Positions 1 through 6,873 of a DNA stretch of 8,906 nucleotides are shown piece by piece (within the stretch, counting starts at the first letter, position 1; each line of letters begins with the position of its first letter). The stretch comes from JBBSTY01 sp038235385 (GTDB taxonomy: Bacteria > Actinomycetota > Acidimicrobiia > Acidimicrobiales > Acidimicrobilacustridaceae). The notes under the pieces were generated by a model. It was not told where the DNA came from, ran no database searches, and worked only from the letters and a program-made list of their open reading frames with translations. Made by a program: the position numbers and the translations under genes. The stretch spans positions 1-8,906 of the forward strand of contig JBBSTY010000155.1 of assembly GCA_038235385.1 (NCBI GenBank), in the 5' to 3' direction.

Positions 1-140
1 CGGACCCCTACCCCGGATTTCGGGTGGCTACCCCGACACCGGGGTTCGAGTCGCCTCGGTCACGCTGACGGGCGCTCGACTCGCAAGCCGGATCGATCGG
101 GGCGCAACGGGCGTCCGGTCGGGGCGGTCGAAGCCGGAAG

Positions 141-176
141 ACGACGATCATCAGCCGGTCCAAAGCCGATCGTCGT
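141..176. repeat. 9-bp perfect inverted repeat
   Basis: ACGACGATC (141-149) is matched perfectly by GATCGTCGT (168-176) across an 18-nt spacer. It lies about 110 bp upstream of the lipoprotein start and upstream of any likely -10 box. It could be an operator for a dimeric regulator or a weak transcript hairpin. There is no T-run after it, so a classical intrinsic terminator is less likely. Confidence 0.4.
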
Positions 177-271
177 AACGGAGCGGGGCGGGTCCAACGT
201 GGGAACGGGCGACGAGGCGGTCAGCCGCGACGCTACCGACCACGACCTAGCATCTCGTTCAACGTCGTTCT

Positions 272-279
272 GGGGGGAT
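272..279 (+). promoter_or_regulatory. Ribosome binding site of the lipoprotein gene
   Basis: A G-rich stretch GGGGGGAT ends about 7 nt before the ATG at 287. It is the only good Shine-Dalgarno match in the region and supports this start over other in-frame candidates. Confidence 0.55.
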
Positions 280-286
280 CGAGCGC

Positions 287-1366
287 ATGTCGAGATGGGG
301 TCGGCGGTCTGGTGGGGGACCGCGAGGGGCGGTGGTGCTCGTCGCGGCCGCGACGCTCGTCGTCACCGCGTGTACCACCCAGATCGACGACGCAACGGTC
401 GGCGCGGGTGTTGGGACCATCACCACGACGACACCGGCGGCCACCGCTCGACCAGCGGGCACGTCGCCGACGACGTCCACGTCGGTCGCTCCCGAACCGG
501 AGCCCGCAGACCTGCCACAGGTGATCATCGGGATCTCGGGTACGGCGGCGAACCGTGCTCCCAGCGGCACCGCGCTGGTTCGGTACGACCGGGCAACGGG
601 TGAACAGGTCGAACTTGTCACCGCGTCGGACCTCGCGGCGCTGGCGCCGGTCGGGCCGCTGGGGGCGACCGAGACCACCATGGCCGGGGTGAGCGATGGC
701 GAGCCGCTCATCACCGGTGCGGACCTCTCGCCGGACGGTGAACGGATCGCGGTCACCGTGGTGTGGACCACCCAGGGCCGAACACTCGCCACCCTCGTGA
801 TGGTGGACGCGATCGGCGGATCGCCAGGGCAGGTCCTGTCGCCGCCGATGGCGGTCGAAGCGAGTCCGGTGTCGGGTGGAACGCCGACGTTCAGCCACGA
901 CGGCTCGAAGTTGGCGACGGTCGGCGCGACCCTGTCGATCTGGTCCCTGGACAGCGGTCAAGTGACCACGACCGACATCTTCACACCCTACGGCGCACCC
1001 AGCCTGGCGTGGTCGCCCGATGGCACGAGCCTCTCCTGGGGCAACCACTTCGAACGCACGATGACGCCGACGAGCAGCGTCGGGCGGTTCGCAGATCCGG
1101 CCCGACCCAGCACGCTGACCGTCGGCGACCCACGCGAAGGTACCGGCTTGTGGTGGGGCGCCGACGGCGAGCTCCGTGAACCCGCCGGGCCGGCCCGAGC
1201 GGTCGACACCGACGCCACCTCTGCGTGGGTGCTCGGTCGCCACGGCGCGACCACCGAGGACGGCGGCGTCGGGTACCAGTACTTCTGGTGGCCGAGCGGT
1301 GGCGACGGTTCGGATGCGGCACCTCTCGCCGAATTCCCGCCCGGGTTCTACGCGCTGTCCTGGTGA
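287..1366 (+). CDS. Secreted lipoprotein with WD40/TolB-like beta-propeller repeats
   Basis: This 359-aa protein is predicted to be exported and anchored to the outer face of the membrane. The N-terminus has several Arg residues (R3, R6, R7, R13), then a hydrophobic stretch at about residues 15-27, then a lipobox V-T-A-C with the acylated Cys at position 29. A Thr/Pro/Ala-rich linker (about 44-80) resembles spacers in cell-wall lipoproteins. The rest carries SPDG-type strands typical of WD40-like/TolB propellers: LSPDGERIAVT near 147, FSHDGSKLATVG near 202 and LAWSPDGTSLSWG near 240. No catalytic motif is visible, so a binding or scaffolding role is the most that can be inferred. It stands alone, 112 bp before the flavoenzyme and separated from it by a hairpin. 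The start is supported by a good ribosome site. The lipoprotein call is firm. The propeller call is likely but the exact family is unknown. Confidence 0.85.
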   Translation: MSRWGRRSGGGPRGAVVLVAAATLVVTACTTQIDDATVGAGVGTITTTTPAATARPAGTSPTTSTSVAPEPEPADLPQVIIGISGTAANRAPSGTALVRYDRATGEQVELVTASDLAALAPVGPLGATETTMAGVSDGEPLITGADLSPDGERIAVTVVWTTQGRTLATLVMVDAIGGSPGQVLSPPMAVEASPVSGGTPTFSHDGSKLATVGATLSIWSLDSGQVTTTDIFTPYGAPSLAWSPDGTSLSWGNHFERTMTPTSSVGRFADPARPSTLTVGDPREGTGLWWGADGELREPAGPARAVDTDATSAWVLGRHGATTEDGGVGYQYFWWPSGGDGSDAAPLAEFPPGFYALSW

Positions 1367-1377
1367 CCGACCTGACC

Positions 1378-1422
1378 GTGCGAGGGTTCGCGGCGGCCGG
1401 AGCCGGCCAACTACCCTCGCAC
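1378..1422 (+). terminator. Nested hairpin behind the lipoprotein gene
   Basis: GTGCGAGGGT (1378-1387) pairs perfectly over 10 bp with ACCCTCGCAC (1413-1422). Its loop contains a second hairpin, GGCCG (1395-1399), GAGC, CGGCC (1404-1408). It begins 11 nt after the TGA of the lipoprotein gene, so a terminator without a U-tract, common in high-GC actinobacteria, is the simplest reading. The right arm overlaps a TACCCT box (1412-1417) that could be the -10 of the next gene, so an operator or attenuator role is also possible. Confidence 0.55.
1412..1417 (+). promoter_or_regulatory. Possible -10 box of the flavoenzyme gene
   Basis: CTACCCT fits the CTAC[CG]NT pattern seen before several genes in this window. 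It would give a 5' leader of roughly 55 nt before the ATG at 1479. No clear -35 is present, and the box lies inside the right arm of an inverted repeat. Confidence 0.3.
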
Positions 1423-1478
1423 TGGCCGGATCGACATCCGCCACTCGCCGTTTCGCCGCTGAAAGTGCTGCCACACCC

Positions 1479-3065
1479 ATGAACGAATCCACTGACGTAC
1501 CCGACCCGCACCCCGATGTCGTGATCATCGGAGCGGGCCCCGCCGGGCTCACTGCGGCGTACGAGTTGGCGGGGTACGGCATCACGTCCACGATCCTCGA
1601 GGCCGACGACATCGTCGGAGGCATCAGCCGAACGGTGGAGCGCGACGGCTGGCGGTTCGACATCGGCGGCCACCGGTTCTTCACCAAGGTGCCCGAGGTC
1701 GAGGCGTTCTGGCACGAGATCCTGCCCGATGAGGACTTCATGCTGCGCCCGCGCATGAGCCGCATCTTCTACGAGGGCAAGTACTTCGACTACCCGTTGA
1801 AGTTCTCCAACGTGCTCGGGAACCTCGGCGTCTGGGAGTCGTTCCTCTGCGTCATGTCCTACCTCTGGGTGCGCATCCGGCCGCCGAAGGATCAGACCAC
1901 CCTCGAGGGCTGGGTCGCCGCCCGGTTCGGTTGGCGGCTCTACAACCACTTCTTCAAGTCGTACAACGAGAAGCTCTGGGGGGTGCCGGTCAGCAAGCTC
2001 CCGGCCGACTTCGCGGCGCAGCGCATCAAGAACCTCTCGTTCTTCAGCGCCGTCGTGAACATGTTGATGCCCAAGCGCAACCAGAAGGAGATCACCTCGC
2101 TCATCGAGGAGTTCCAGTACCCGAAGTACGGCCCGGGGATGATGTGGGAACGATGCCGCGACAAGGTCGAGGCGTTGGGCTGCACCGTGGTGATGAACAC
2201 CCGTGTGGTGGGGATCCGCCACGAGGACGGCAAGGCGGTTGCGGTCGTCGCCGAGGGCGCCGACGGCACTCGCAGCGAGTACCCGTGCGATCACGTCATC
2301 TCCACCATGCCGATCTCGCAGCTCCTCAAGGCGATGGATCCCCGGCCCGCCGAGTCGGCGTTCGAGGCGGCCGACGACCTCCGCTACCGCGACTTCATCA
2401 CCGTGGCGCTCGTCGTCCCGGAGGAGTACAGCTTCCCGGACAACTGGATCTACGTGCACTCCAAGGACGTGCAGGTCGGACGCATCCAGAACTTCGGTTC
2501 GTGGTCGCCCTACCTGGTCAAGGAAGGTCGCACCTGCCTGGGCCTCGAGTTCTTCGTCTTCGAGAACGACGAGACCTGGAACCGATCCGACGACGACCTC
2601 ATCGAGCAGGGCAAGCGCGAGCTCGAGACCCTCGGCTTGGTCGAGGCGTCCCGGGTCGAGGCGGGTTACGTCGTGCGCATGCCGAAGGCGTACCCGTTCT
2701 ACGACGAGCGCTACAAGGCGAACGTCGCCCGGATCGTCGAGTGGCTCGACGACTGCGCACCGAACGTGCACCCGGTCGGTCGCAACGGGATGCATCGCTA
2801 CAACAACCAGGACCATTCGATGTTCACGGCCATGCTGACGGCTCAGAACATCGCCACCGGTTCCAAGCACGACGTCTGGGCGGTCAACGTCGAGGAGGAG
2901 TACCACGAGGAGTCCTCCTCCGACGACTCGAGCCCGGTGCTCGCCGCCCGAGGGACCGGCCGTGATGCGCCGGTGATCTCCCGCGGCCACTACGACGAGG
3001 GACACCCGGTGCACCAACCCGCCACCGAGTCCACCACGTCAGGTTCGGGCGACACGAAGCGATGA
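1479..3065 (+). CDS. FAD-dependent oxidoreductase, amine oxidase/UDP-galactopyranose mutase-like
   Basis: This 528-aa cytoplasmic flavoprotein opens with a Rossmann FAD-binding fold: V14-V-I-I, then G18-A-G20-P-A-G23, with the ribose-binding acidic residue E41 in TILEAD. A GG motif follows (G47-G48), then SRTV and the conserved RFDIGGHRFFTK segment (59-70), which characterises UGM-like/protoporphyrinogen-oxidase-like amino-oxidases. The C-terminal MHRYNNQDHSMFTAMLTAQN segment looks like the usual FAD-contacting end of the family. About 60 residues of acidic, Ser/Thr-rich tail follow and are probably disordered. Such proteins occur near glycosyltransferases and are thought to act on sugar or lipid substrates of the envelope, but the substrate cannot be read from sequence. 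The ATG at 1479 is chosen because the Rossmann strand begins 13 residues later. The upstream in-frame extension is Arg/Pro-rich and overlaps the lipoprotein gene and hairpin. The ribosome site is weak. Confidence 0.88.
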   Translation: MNESTDVPDPHPDVVIIGAGPAGLTAAYELAGYGITSTILEADDIVGGISRTVERDGWRFDIGGHRFFTKVPEVEAFWHEILPDEDFMLRPRMSRIFYEGKYFDYPLKFSNVLGNLGVWESFLCVMSYLWVRIRPPKDQTTLEGWVAARFGWRLYNHFFKSYNEKLWGVPVSKLPADFAAQRIKNLSFFSAVVNMLMPKRNQKEITSLIEEFQYPKYGPGMMWERCRDKVEALGCTVVMNTRVVGIRHEDGKAVAVVAEGADGTRSEYPCDHVISTMPISQLLKAMDPRPAESAFEAADDLRYRDFITVALVVPEEYSFPDNWIYVHSKDVQVGRIQNFGSWSPYLVKEGRTCLGLEFFVFENDETWNRSDDDLIEQGKRELETLGLVEASRVEAGYVVRMPKAYPFYDERYKANVARIVEWLDDCAPNVHPVGRNGMHRYNNQDHSMFTAMLTAQNIATGSKHDVWAVNVEEEYHEESSSDDSSPVLAARGTGRDAPVISRGHYDEGHPVHQPATESTTSGSGDTKR

Positions 3066-3071
3066 ACGGCG

Positions 3072-3110
3072 CGAGCGCCGGGCGCTCGAGAGCGAAGCCT
3101 CGTGCTCTCG
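3072..3110 (+). terminator. Double hairpin behind the flavoenzyme gene
   Basis: Two perfect 7-bp stems follow one another directly after the stop. CGAGCGC (3072-3078) pairs with GCGCTCG (3082-3088) over a 3-nt loop. CGAGAGC (3087-3093) pairs with GCTCTCG (3104-3110) over a 10-nt loop. They share two bases, so they could be alternative structures. The position 6 nt after the TGA argues for a terminator. No U-run is present. Confidence 0.5.
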
Positions 3111-3182
3111 GGTGCACGACGTGCTGCTCCAGCGTCGACTCCGGCGCCCGTGACCTCGCCGGCCTGCGGGGGCGAGCCGTCG

Positions 3183-3204
3183 CGGCACTTCAGTCGGTGC
3201 CGAC
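3183..3204. repeat. Overlapping palindromes upstream of the membrane-protein gene
   Basis: CGGCAC (3183-3188) pairs with GTGCCG (3197-3202). A tighter hyphenated palindrome, GTCGG-TG-CCGAC (3193-3204), overlaps it. They lie about 90 bp before the preferred ATG and just before an alternative ATG at 3208. They could be an operator or a mRNA leader structure. The rest of the 229-bp gap shows only another short inverted pair (CTCGCC/GGCGAG around 3155-3176). Confidence 0.3.
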
Positions 3205-3281
3205 ACGATGATCGATTCCGTCGATGCCGTCGACGGGTCTGATGCTGTCCGCGGGTTTGGCGCCGACGGTGGTGATGCCGC

Positions 3282-3287
3282 GGGAGA
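3282..3287 (+). promoter_or_regulatory. Ribosome binding site deciding the membrane-protein start
   Basis: GGGAGA ends about 7 nt before the ATG at 3295. The alternative ATG at 3208 has no such site and would add a 29-residue Asp/Gly-rich stretch ahead of the first membrane segment, so the start at 3295 is preferred. Confidence 0.5.
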
Positions 3288-3294
3288 CGGTGCC

Positions 3295-5091
3295 ATGACC
3301 GACGATCGCCGACGCGGCGGGGGCCCGTGGCGGGGGTGGGCGGCGATGGTCGCACTCGCCTCGGTGTGGATCGTGGCCAACGTCGCGTGGTTCCAAGCCA
3401 ACCGCGGGTCGCGGCTGTGGGACCACGAGGAGGTCGGCTACGTGCGCGGCGTCGTGTACTTCGGCCGCCTGCGCCGGGGGTCGAGCATGTGGTCGGCCTT
3501 GCACGACGGTTACACGGGTCCGATGCAGGCGATCCTCGGAGCGCCGTCGCAATGGCTGTTCGGCAGCGAGCAGGCCACGGTGATCTGGGAGAACATCGCG
3601 CTCACCGCGCTCACGGCGCTGGTGGTCTTCTGGATGGTGCGCCGGCTGGCGGACCCCGTCGCCGGCCTCGTCGCCGGGTCGCTCGTCCTCCTGGTGCCGG
3701 GGATGATCGAGAACGCACGCGGTGCGCTCACCATGGTCCCGGCCACCACGTTCGCAGCGCTCGCCCTGGCCGCGCTCGTCGCCGGGAAGGGGCTGACGCG
3801 CTGGCAGTGGTCGGTCGCGGGTGGGGTGGCGATCGGATGCATGTCGCTCAGCCGCACCATGTCCATCGCGTTCATCCCCGGGCTGGTCGTTCCCGCGGTC
3901 GCGTGGTCGGTCACCGCAGGCACGCCGCGCCTGGTGATGGTGCGCAACGCGGCCCTCGCCGCCGGCGCCGCCGTCGCGACATCGCTGTGGTGGTGGGCGA
4001 TCAGCTACGGGTCCGTCTTCGACTACATCACCGTCGGGTCCGCGAACGTCGCCACGTCGAACGTCCTCGGGGTGCTCGCGAGCCGCGTCAGCGAGTTGCT
4101 CCTCTACCTCGGCCTGCCGACCGTGCTGGTGGCCGGCATCTCGTACCCCGTGCTCGCGCGTCGACGCCGCCGTGACATGCGTTCCGCCGGGACCGGGACC
4201 GGGACCGAGGCCGGGGCCGGGGCCGTGATCGGGGATTCGGACGGACGCTCGATCGTCGAGCGCCACCGGATCGACGGCGACGCGTCGTCGAGCTCGCGAC
4301 CGGATCGGTTGGACGAGACCTCGGCCACCTCGTCCACCGTCGTGGTCGATCGGCACGCCGCACCGCTGTCCATCGGACCGATCTGGGCGGCGATCGGCGT
4401 CGACCTACTGGTGTCGTTGGCGTCCAACACCATCGGGTGGTTGATGCTGCCGGTGGTGCCGTGGATCGTGGTCGCCGTCGTGGCGGGTGTGCGTCGTCGG
4501 TTCGACGGCCGATCGTGGCGCGTGTGGTCGATCCTCGTCGTGGGCACCACCGCAGCGGTCGCGATCGCGACGAGCACCGTGTGGATCGAGCCCGGCAACC
4601 GCTTCACCTGGTGCATGGAGCCGTTTCAGATCACCAGCGCGTGCCGCATCGCCGACGACGCCGAGGCGGCGCCGTGGCGGGCCGACATCGACACGATCGT
4701 CGATGAAACCTTCGCGATCTCGAACGCCTTGAAGACCGAGGGTCGAGAGGCCGACATCGCCGTGGCCGCCCGGGATCACATCATCTTGCCGTCCACCTTC
4801 CAGCTCGCCGCCGAGCTCCGCCACCGCTGGGAGTTCGATGCCTACCGCTTCTTCCCCCTCGACCAGTCGAAGCAGGCGCAACTCGACGGGGTGCGCGGAG
4901 ATGCCGACATCGTGATCGTCGCGCCCGACGTCGAACCCGTGCTGCTCACGATGGACATGTACGACCCCGATGAGCTCGCCGGCCAGCTCATCGGCAACGG
5001 GTTCGCCTCGTGCCGCTCGGTGAGGTTGCCCGACGGCAAGGTGGTGCAGATCCTCGTGCGTGAGCCCGTGCCCCTCGGGGTGTGCGACTGA
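3295..5091 (+). CDS. Polytopic membrane protein, GT-C glycosyltransferase-like
   Basis: This 598-aa protein has roughly ten hydrophobic membrane segments, the first at about residues 14-33. An extracytoplasmic loop carries D43-H-E45-E46-V-G-Y, like the acidic first-loop motif (D/E-rich followed by Tyr) of GT-C enzymes such as ArnT/PMT. Those enzymes transfer sugars from polyprenyl-phosphate donors outside the membrane. A hydrophilic linker at about residues 290-355 splits the membrane domain and contains a GT/GA repeat (299-310). From about residue 430 the chain is soluble and probably extracytoplasmic, with Cys residues at the start (W-C-M, A-C-R) and near the end. The family assignment rests on topology and the acidic motif, not on a full signature. 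The upstream neighbour is a UGM-like flavoenzyme, so both may serve one envelope-glycan pathway; the 229-bp gap with hairpins argues against a tight operon. A 627-aa version would start at 3208. Confidence 0.75.
   Translation: MTDDRRRGGGPWRGWAAMVALASVWIVANVAWFQANRGSRLWDHEEVGYVRGVVYFGRLRRGSSMWSALHDGYTGPMQAILGAPSQWLFGSEQATVIWENIALTALTALVVFWMVRRLADPVAGLVAGSLVLLVPGMIENARGALTMVPATTFAALALAALVAGKGLTRWQWSVAGGVAIGCMSLSRTMSIAFIPGLVVPAVAWSVTAGTPRLVMVRNAALAAGAAVATSLWWWAISYGSVFDYITVGSANVATSNVLGVLASRVSELLLYLGLPTVLVAGISYPVLARRRRRDMRSAGTGTGTEAGAGAVIGDSDGRSIVERHRIDGDASSSSRPDRLDETSATSSTVVVDRHAAPLSIGPIWAAIGVDLLVSLASNTIGWLMLPVVPWIVVAVVAGVRRRFDGRSWRVWSILVVGTTAAVAIATSTVWIEPGNRFTWCMEPFQITSACRIADDAEAAPWRADIDTIVDETFAISNALKTEGREADIAVAARDHIILPSTFQLAAELRHRWEFDAYRFFPLDQSKQAQLDGVRGDADIVIVAPDVEPVLLTMDMYDPDELAGQLIGNGFASCRSVRLPDGKVVQILVREPVPLGVCD
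4189..4224 (+). repeat. Six-unit hexanucleotide repeat inside the membrane-protein gene
   Basis: The units are GGGACC three times, then GAGGCC, then GGGGCC twice. They are in frame and encode Gly-Thr x3, Glu-Ala, Gly-Ala x2 in the hydrophilic linker between membrane segments. Unit length is a multiple of three, so copy-number change would lengthen or shorten the linker without shifting frame. Confidence 0.75.
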
Positions 5092-5153
5092 CCCGGCGCG
5101 TTGCGGAGCCGATCCGGCAGCCCCGCGTTCGGCGGGACCACGAGCCGGTCGGG

Positions 5154-5164
5154 CACCTGAGGTG
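5154..5164. promoter_or_regulatory. Short palindrome in the promoter of the 73-aa gene
   Basis: CACCT-G-AGGTG is a perfect odd palindrome whose right end is 8 bp before the TACGTT -10 box. It therefore sits between the -35 and -10 positions, a typical place for a repressor operator. It is only 11 bp, so chance is possible. Confidence 0.3.
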
Positions 5165-5172
5165 GGTCCCGC

Positions 5173-5178
5173 TACGTT
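5173..5178 (+). promoter_or_regulatory. -10 box of a leaderless transcript
   Basis: TACGTT (TANNNT type) ends 6 nt before the ATG at 5185, so transcription should begin at or next to the start codon. There is no Shine-Dalgarno in between. The surrounding 17 bases match those before the integrase start at 14 positions. Confidence 0.55.
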
Positions 5179-5184
5179 GTCGTC

Positions 5185-5406
5185 ATGCTGCGTGTCGCGG
5201 TTCGCTGCGCCAACCTCTTCCACGACGAGGTCGAAGGCGGCGAGAGCATCGTCACCATCACCCGGACCGTCACCTCGCGTGCCGAGCTCGAAGACCTGCT
5301 CCGAGCGGGCGTGGACCTGCACGCCCGCTGCTACTGCGGTCACGCCACACCGGTGACCGCGGCCAACGCGCTGCTCCGCGCGGACGACGCCCCCGACGGC
5401 GACTGA
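5185..5406 (+). CDS. Small hypothetical protein with a CxC motif
   Basis: I do not recognise this 73-aa protein. It is mildly acidic and has no membrane segment or signal peptide. An alternating hydrophobic stretch (SIVTITRTV, 21-29) suggests beta strands, followed by a helix-like AELEDLLRAG (33-42). Near the end is C49-Y-C51-G-H53, which with C8 could bind a metal ion or serve redox chemistry; that is inference. The last ten residues are acidic and probably flexible. Support for a real gene comes from a well placed leaderless -10 box, typical amino-acid composition, and a hairpin about 18 nt after the stop. It lies 93 bp behind the membrane-protein gene and probably has its own promoter. Confidence 0.6.
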   Translation: MLRVAVRCANLFHDEVEGGESIVTITRTVTSRAELEDLLRAGVDLHARCYCGHATPVTAANALLRADDAPDGD

Positions 5407-5424
5407 CGCCCTGACCGATCTCTG

Positions 5425-5446
5425 CGATCCGGGCAACGCCGGGTCG
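5425..5446 (+). terminator. Hairpin behind the 73-aa gene
   Basis: CGATCCGG (5425-5432) pairs with CCGGGTCG (5439-5446) over a 6-nt loop. Seven pairs are Watson-Crick and one is G-U. It starts 18 nt after the TGA of the small gene. No U-run follows, as is usual at this GC content. Confidence 0.5.
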
Positions 5447-5486
5447 CGGCGCTGCCGATGATCGGTCGCCGGCGCCAGGTCGCTGC

Positions 5487-5492
5487 TACCGT
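5487..5492 (+). promoter_or_regulatory. Possible -10 box of the acyl-CoA dehydrogenase gene
   Basis: GCTACCGT fits the CTAC[CG]NT pattern seen before other genes here. It would leave a leader of roughly 60 nt. The -35 region is not recognisable. Confidence 0.3.
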
Positions 5493-5549
5493 CCGCTTCG
5501 GACCGGTACCGCGCCGCCGTCGCTGGGGTAGCGATGGGCGGACTCGATC

Positions 5550-5554
5550 AAGGA
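5550..5554 (+). promoter_or_regulatory. Ribosome binding site of the acyl-CoA dehydrogenase gene
   Basis: AAGGA ends 6 nt before the ATG at 5561. It favours that start over the in-frame ATG at 5534, which would add nine residues not expected in the family. Confidence 0.6.
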
Positions 5555-5560
5555 CGGACG

Positions 5561-6793
5561 ATGGCCGACTTCTCACTCGCACTCAACGAGGATCAGCAGC
5601 AGCTCAAGGACTGGATCCACACCTTCGCCGTCGATGTCATGCGCCCGGCGGCGTCGGAGTGGGACGAGCGCGAGGAGTTCCCCTGGCCGATCATCGAGGA
5701 GGCGGCCAAGATCGGCCTGTACGGCTTCGACTTCATCGCCAACGCGATGCTGGGCGACCCGACAGGTCTCACGCTTCCGATCGCGGTCGAGGAGATGTTC
5801 TGGGGCGACGCCGGCATCGGGTTGTCGATCATGGGCTCGGGTCTCGCCGCCGCCGGCATCTCGGGGAACGGCACGCCGGAGCAGACCCTCGAGTGGGTGC
5901 CGCAGTGCTACGGCACGGCTGACGACGTGAAGCTCGGCGCGTTCTGCGTCTCCGAACCCGACGCCGGTTCGGACGTCAGCTCGCTCCGCACACGCGCCAC
6001 CTACGACGAGGCCAAGGACTAGTGGACCCTCAACGGCACCAAGGCGTGGATCACCAACGGCGGCATCGCCGACATCCACGTCGTGGTGGCCGCGGTCGAT
6101 CCAGAGCTCAAAGGGCGCGGCCAGGCGAGCTTCGTCGTCCCGCCCAACACGCCGGGGCTGTCGCAGGGACAGAAGTACAAGAAGCACGGCATCCGTGCAT
6201 CGCACACGGCCGAAGTGGTGCTCGACAACGTGGTGATCCCCGGGTCGTGCCTGCTCGGAGGCAAGGACAAGCTCGACGCGAAGTTGGCCCGTGCTCGCGA
6301 GGCGGCGGGAAAGCCCACCCATGGAACGTCCGGCAAGCAACCGGCGATGGCCACCTTCGAGGCCACCCGGCCCGCGGTGGGCGCGCAGGCGATCGGCGTC
6401 GCCCGGGCGGCGTACGAGTACTCCCTGGAGTACGCGCAGGAGCGAGAGGCGTTCGGCAGGCCGATCATCATGAACCAGGCGATCGCCTTCATGCTCGCCA
6501 ACATGTGCATGGAGATCGACGCTGCCCGCCTCCTCGTGTGGCGTGCGGCGTGGTTGGCGAGCAACGGCACGTACGTGAACGCCGAAGGATCGATGTCGAA
6601 GCTCTACGCCGGCCGCACCGCCGTCTGGGTCACCGAGCGCGCCATCCAGATCCTCGGCGGCTACGGGTACACGCGTGAGTACCCCGTCGAGCGGTGGCAC
6701 CGCGACGCCAAGATCTTCGACATCTTCGAAGGCACCGAGCAGATCCAGGAGCTGGTCATCAGCCGGGCGATCTCCGGCCTGCGGATTGAGTAG
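5561..6793 (+). pseudogene. Acyl-CoA dehydrogenase interrupted by an in-frame amber codon
   Basis: Read through one stop, this is a complete acyl-CoA dehydrogenase of 410 codons, the usual family length. The enzyme introduces the alpha-beta double bond into acyl-CoA thioesters, using FAD and passing electrons to ETF. Signature 1, CVSEPDAGSD (129-138), contacts FAD. Signature 2 begins Q363-I-L-G-G-Y-G-Y. The catalytic base is the Glu of F-E-G-T (position 390). R-E-A-F-G-R-P and the helical C-terminal domain are intact. Codon 154 is TAG (6020-6022), inside the stretch AKD-stop-WTLNGTKAWITNGG. Relatives have an acidic residue before W-x-L-N-G-T-K, so a GAG to TAG change is the simplest explanation. 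Fragments are 5561-6022, which contains signature 1 but lacks the catalytic Glu, and from about GTG 6083 to 6793; neither should be active alone. Frame and composition are otherwise undamaged, so the lesion is very recent, suppressed, or a sequence error. Confidence 0.85.
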
Positions 6794-6820
6794 TCTGACC
6801 TGCACTTTCTTGGTTTCGGA

Positions 6821-6842
6821 GGCCCGCCGGCGACGGCGGGCC
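6821..6842 (+). terminator. Perfect GC-rich hairpin, probable terminator
   Basis: GGCCCGCCG (6821-6829), loop GCGA, CGGCGGGCC (6834-6842) is a flawless 9-bp stem with a stable tetraloop. It begins 27 nt after the stop of the acyl-CoA dehydrogenase and is followed by TTCGCC. Its place between the chromosome-like gene and the integrase also makes it a candidate neighbourhood for the left attachment site. Confidence 0.7.
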
Positions 6843-6873
6843 TTCGCCGTTCCCGACCTCGGGTGGGGGCGCC

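Larger units (their letters stand above)
1..286. other. Upstream non-coding region with hairpins
   Basis: I see no convincing gene here. The frame that stays open across the region has no start signal and reads as low-quality arginine-rich sequence. CTACCCCG occurs twice exactly 20 bp apart (8-15 and 28-35). The second copy starts a small perfect hairpin, ACCCCG (30-35), loop ACAC, CGGGGT (40-45), which could be the terminator of a gene to the left of the window. A longer inverted repeat lies at 141-176 and is listed separately. A TAGCAT box at 248-253 is a possible -10 element for the lipoprotein gene, but no good -35 precedes it. Confidence 0.4.

Noticed and set aside
27..66. tRNA-like T-arm (GGGGTTCGAGTC)
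   Set aside because: The stem on the two sides of the loop does not pair, and no acceptor, D or anticodon arm is found around it.
1176..1478. 101-residue N-terminal extension of the flavoenzyme
   Set aside because: It overlaps the lipoprotein gene and the nested hairpin and reads as Arg/Pro-rich sequence. FAD-binding proteins of this family begin shortly before the Rossmann strand.
233..1765. 510-codon minus-strand open frame
   Set aside because: It lies opposite the lipoprotein and the start of the flavoenzyme, both of which have strong motifs. Its translation is a low-quality Arg-rich sequence.
981..3017. 678-codon open frame on the minus strand across the flavoenzyme
   Set aside because: It is a shadow ORF caused by high GC codon bias opposite a gene with clear FAD motifs. 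Its translation is Arg/Val/Asp-rich with no recognisable domain.
3190..4356. 388-codon minus-strand open frame with many Gly-Pro repeats
   Set aside because: The repeats are just the reverse of the hexanucleotide repeat, and the frame mirrors the membrane-protein gene. No start signal is seen.
5573..6805. 410-codon minus-strand open frame spanning the whole acyl-CoA dehydrogenase
   Set aside because: It is long only because third-position GC keeps the antisense frame open. The sense frame carries both dehydrogenase signatures and the catalytic Glu.
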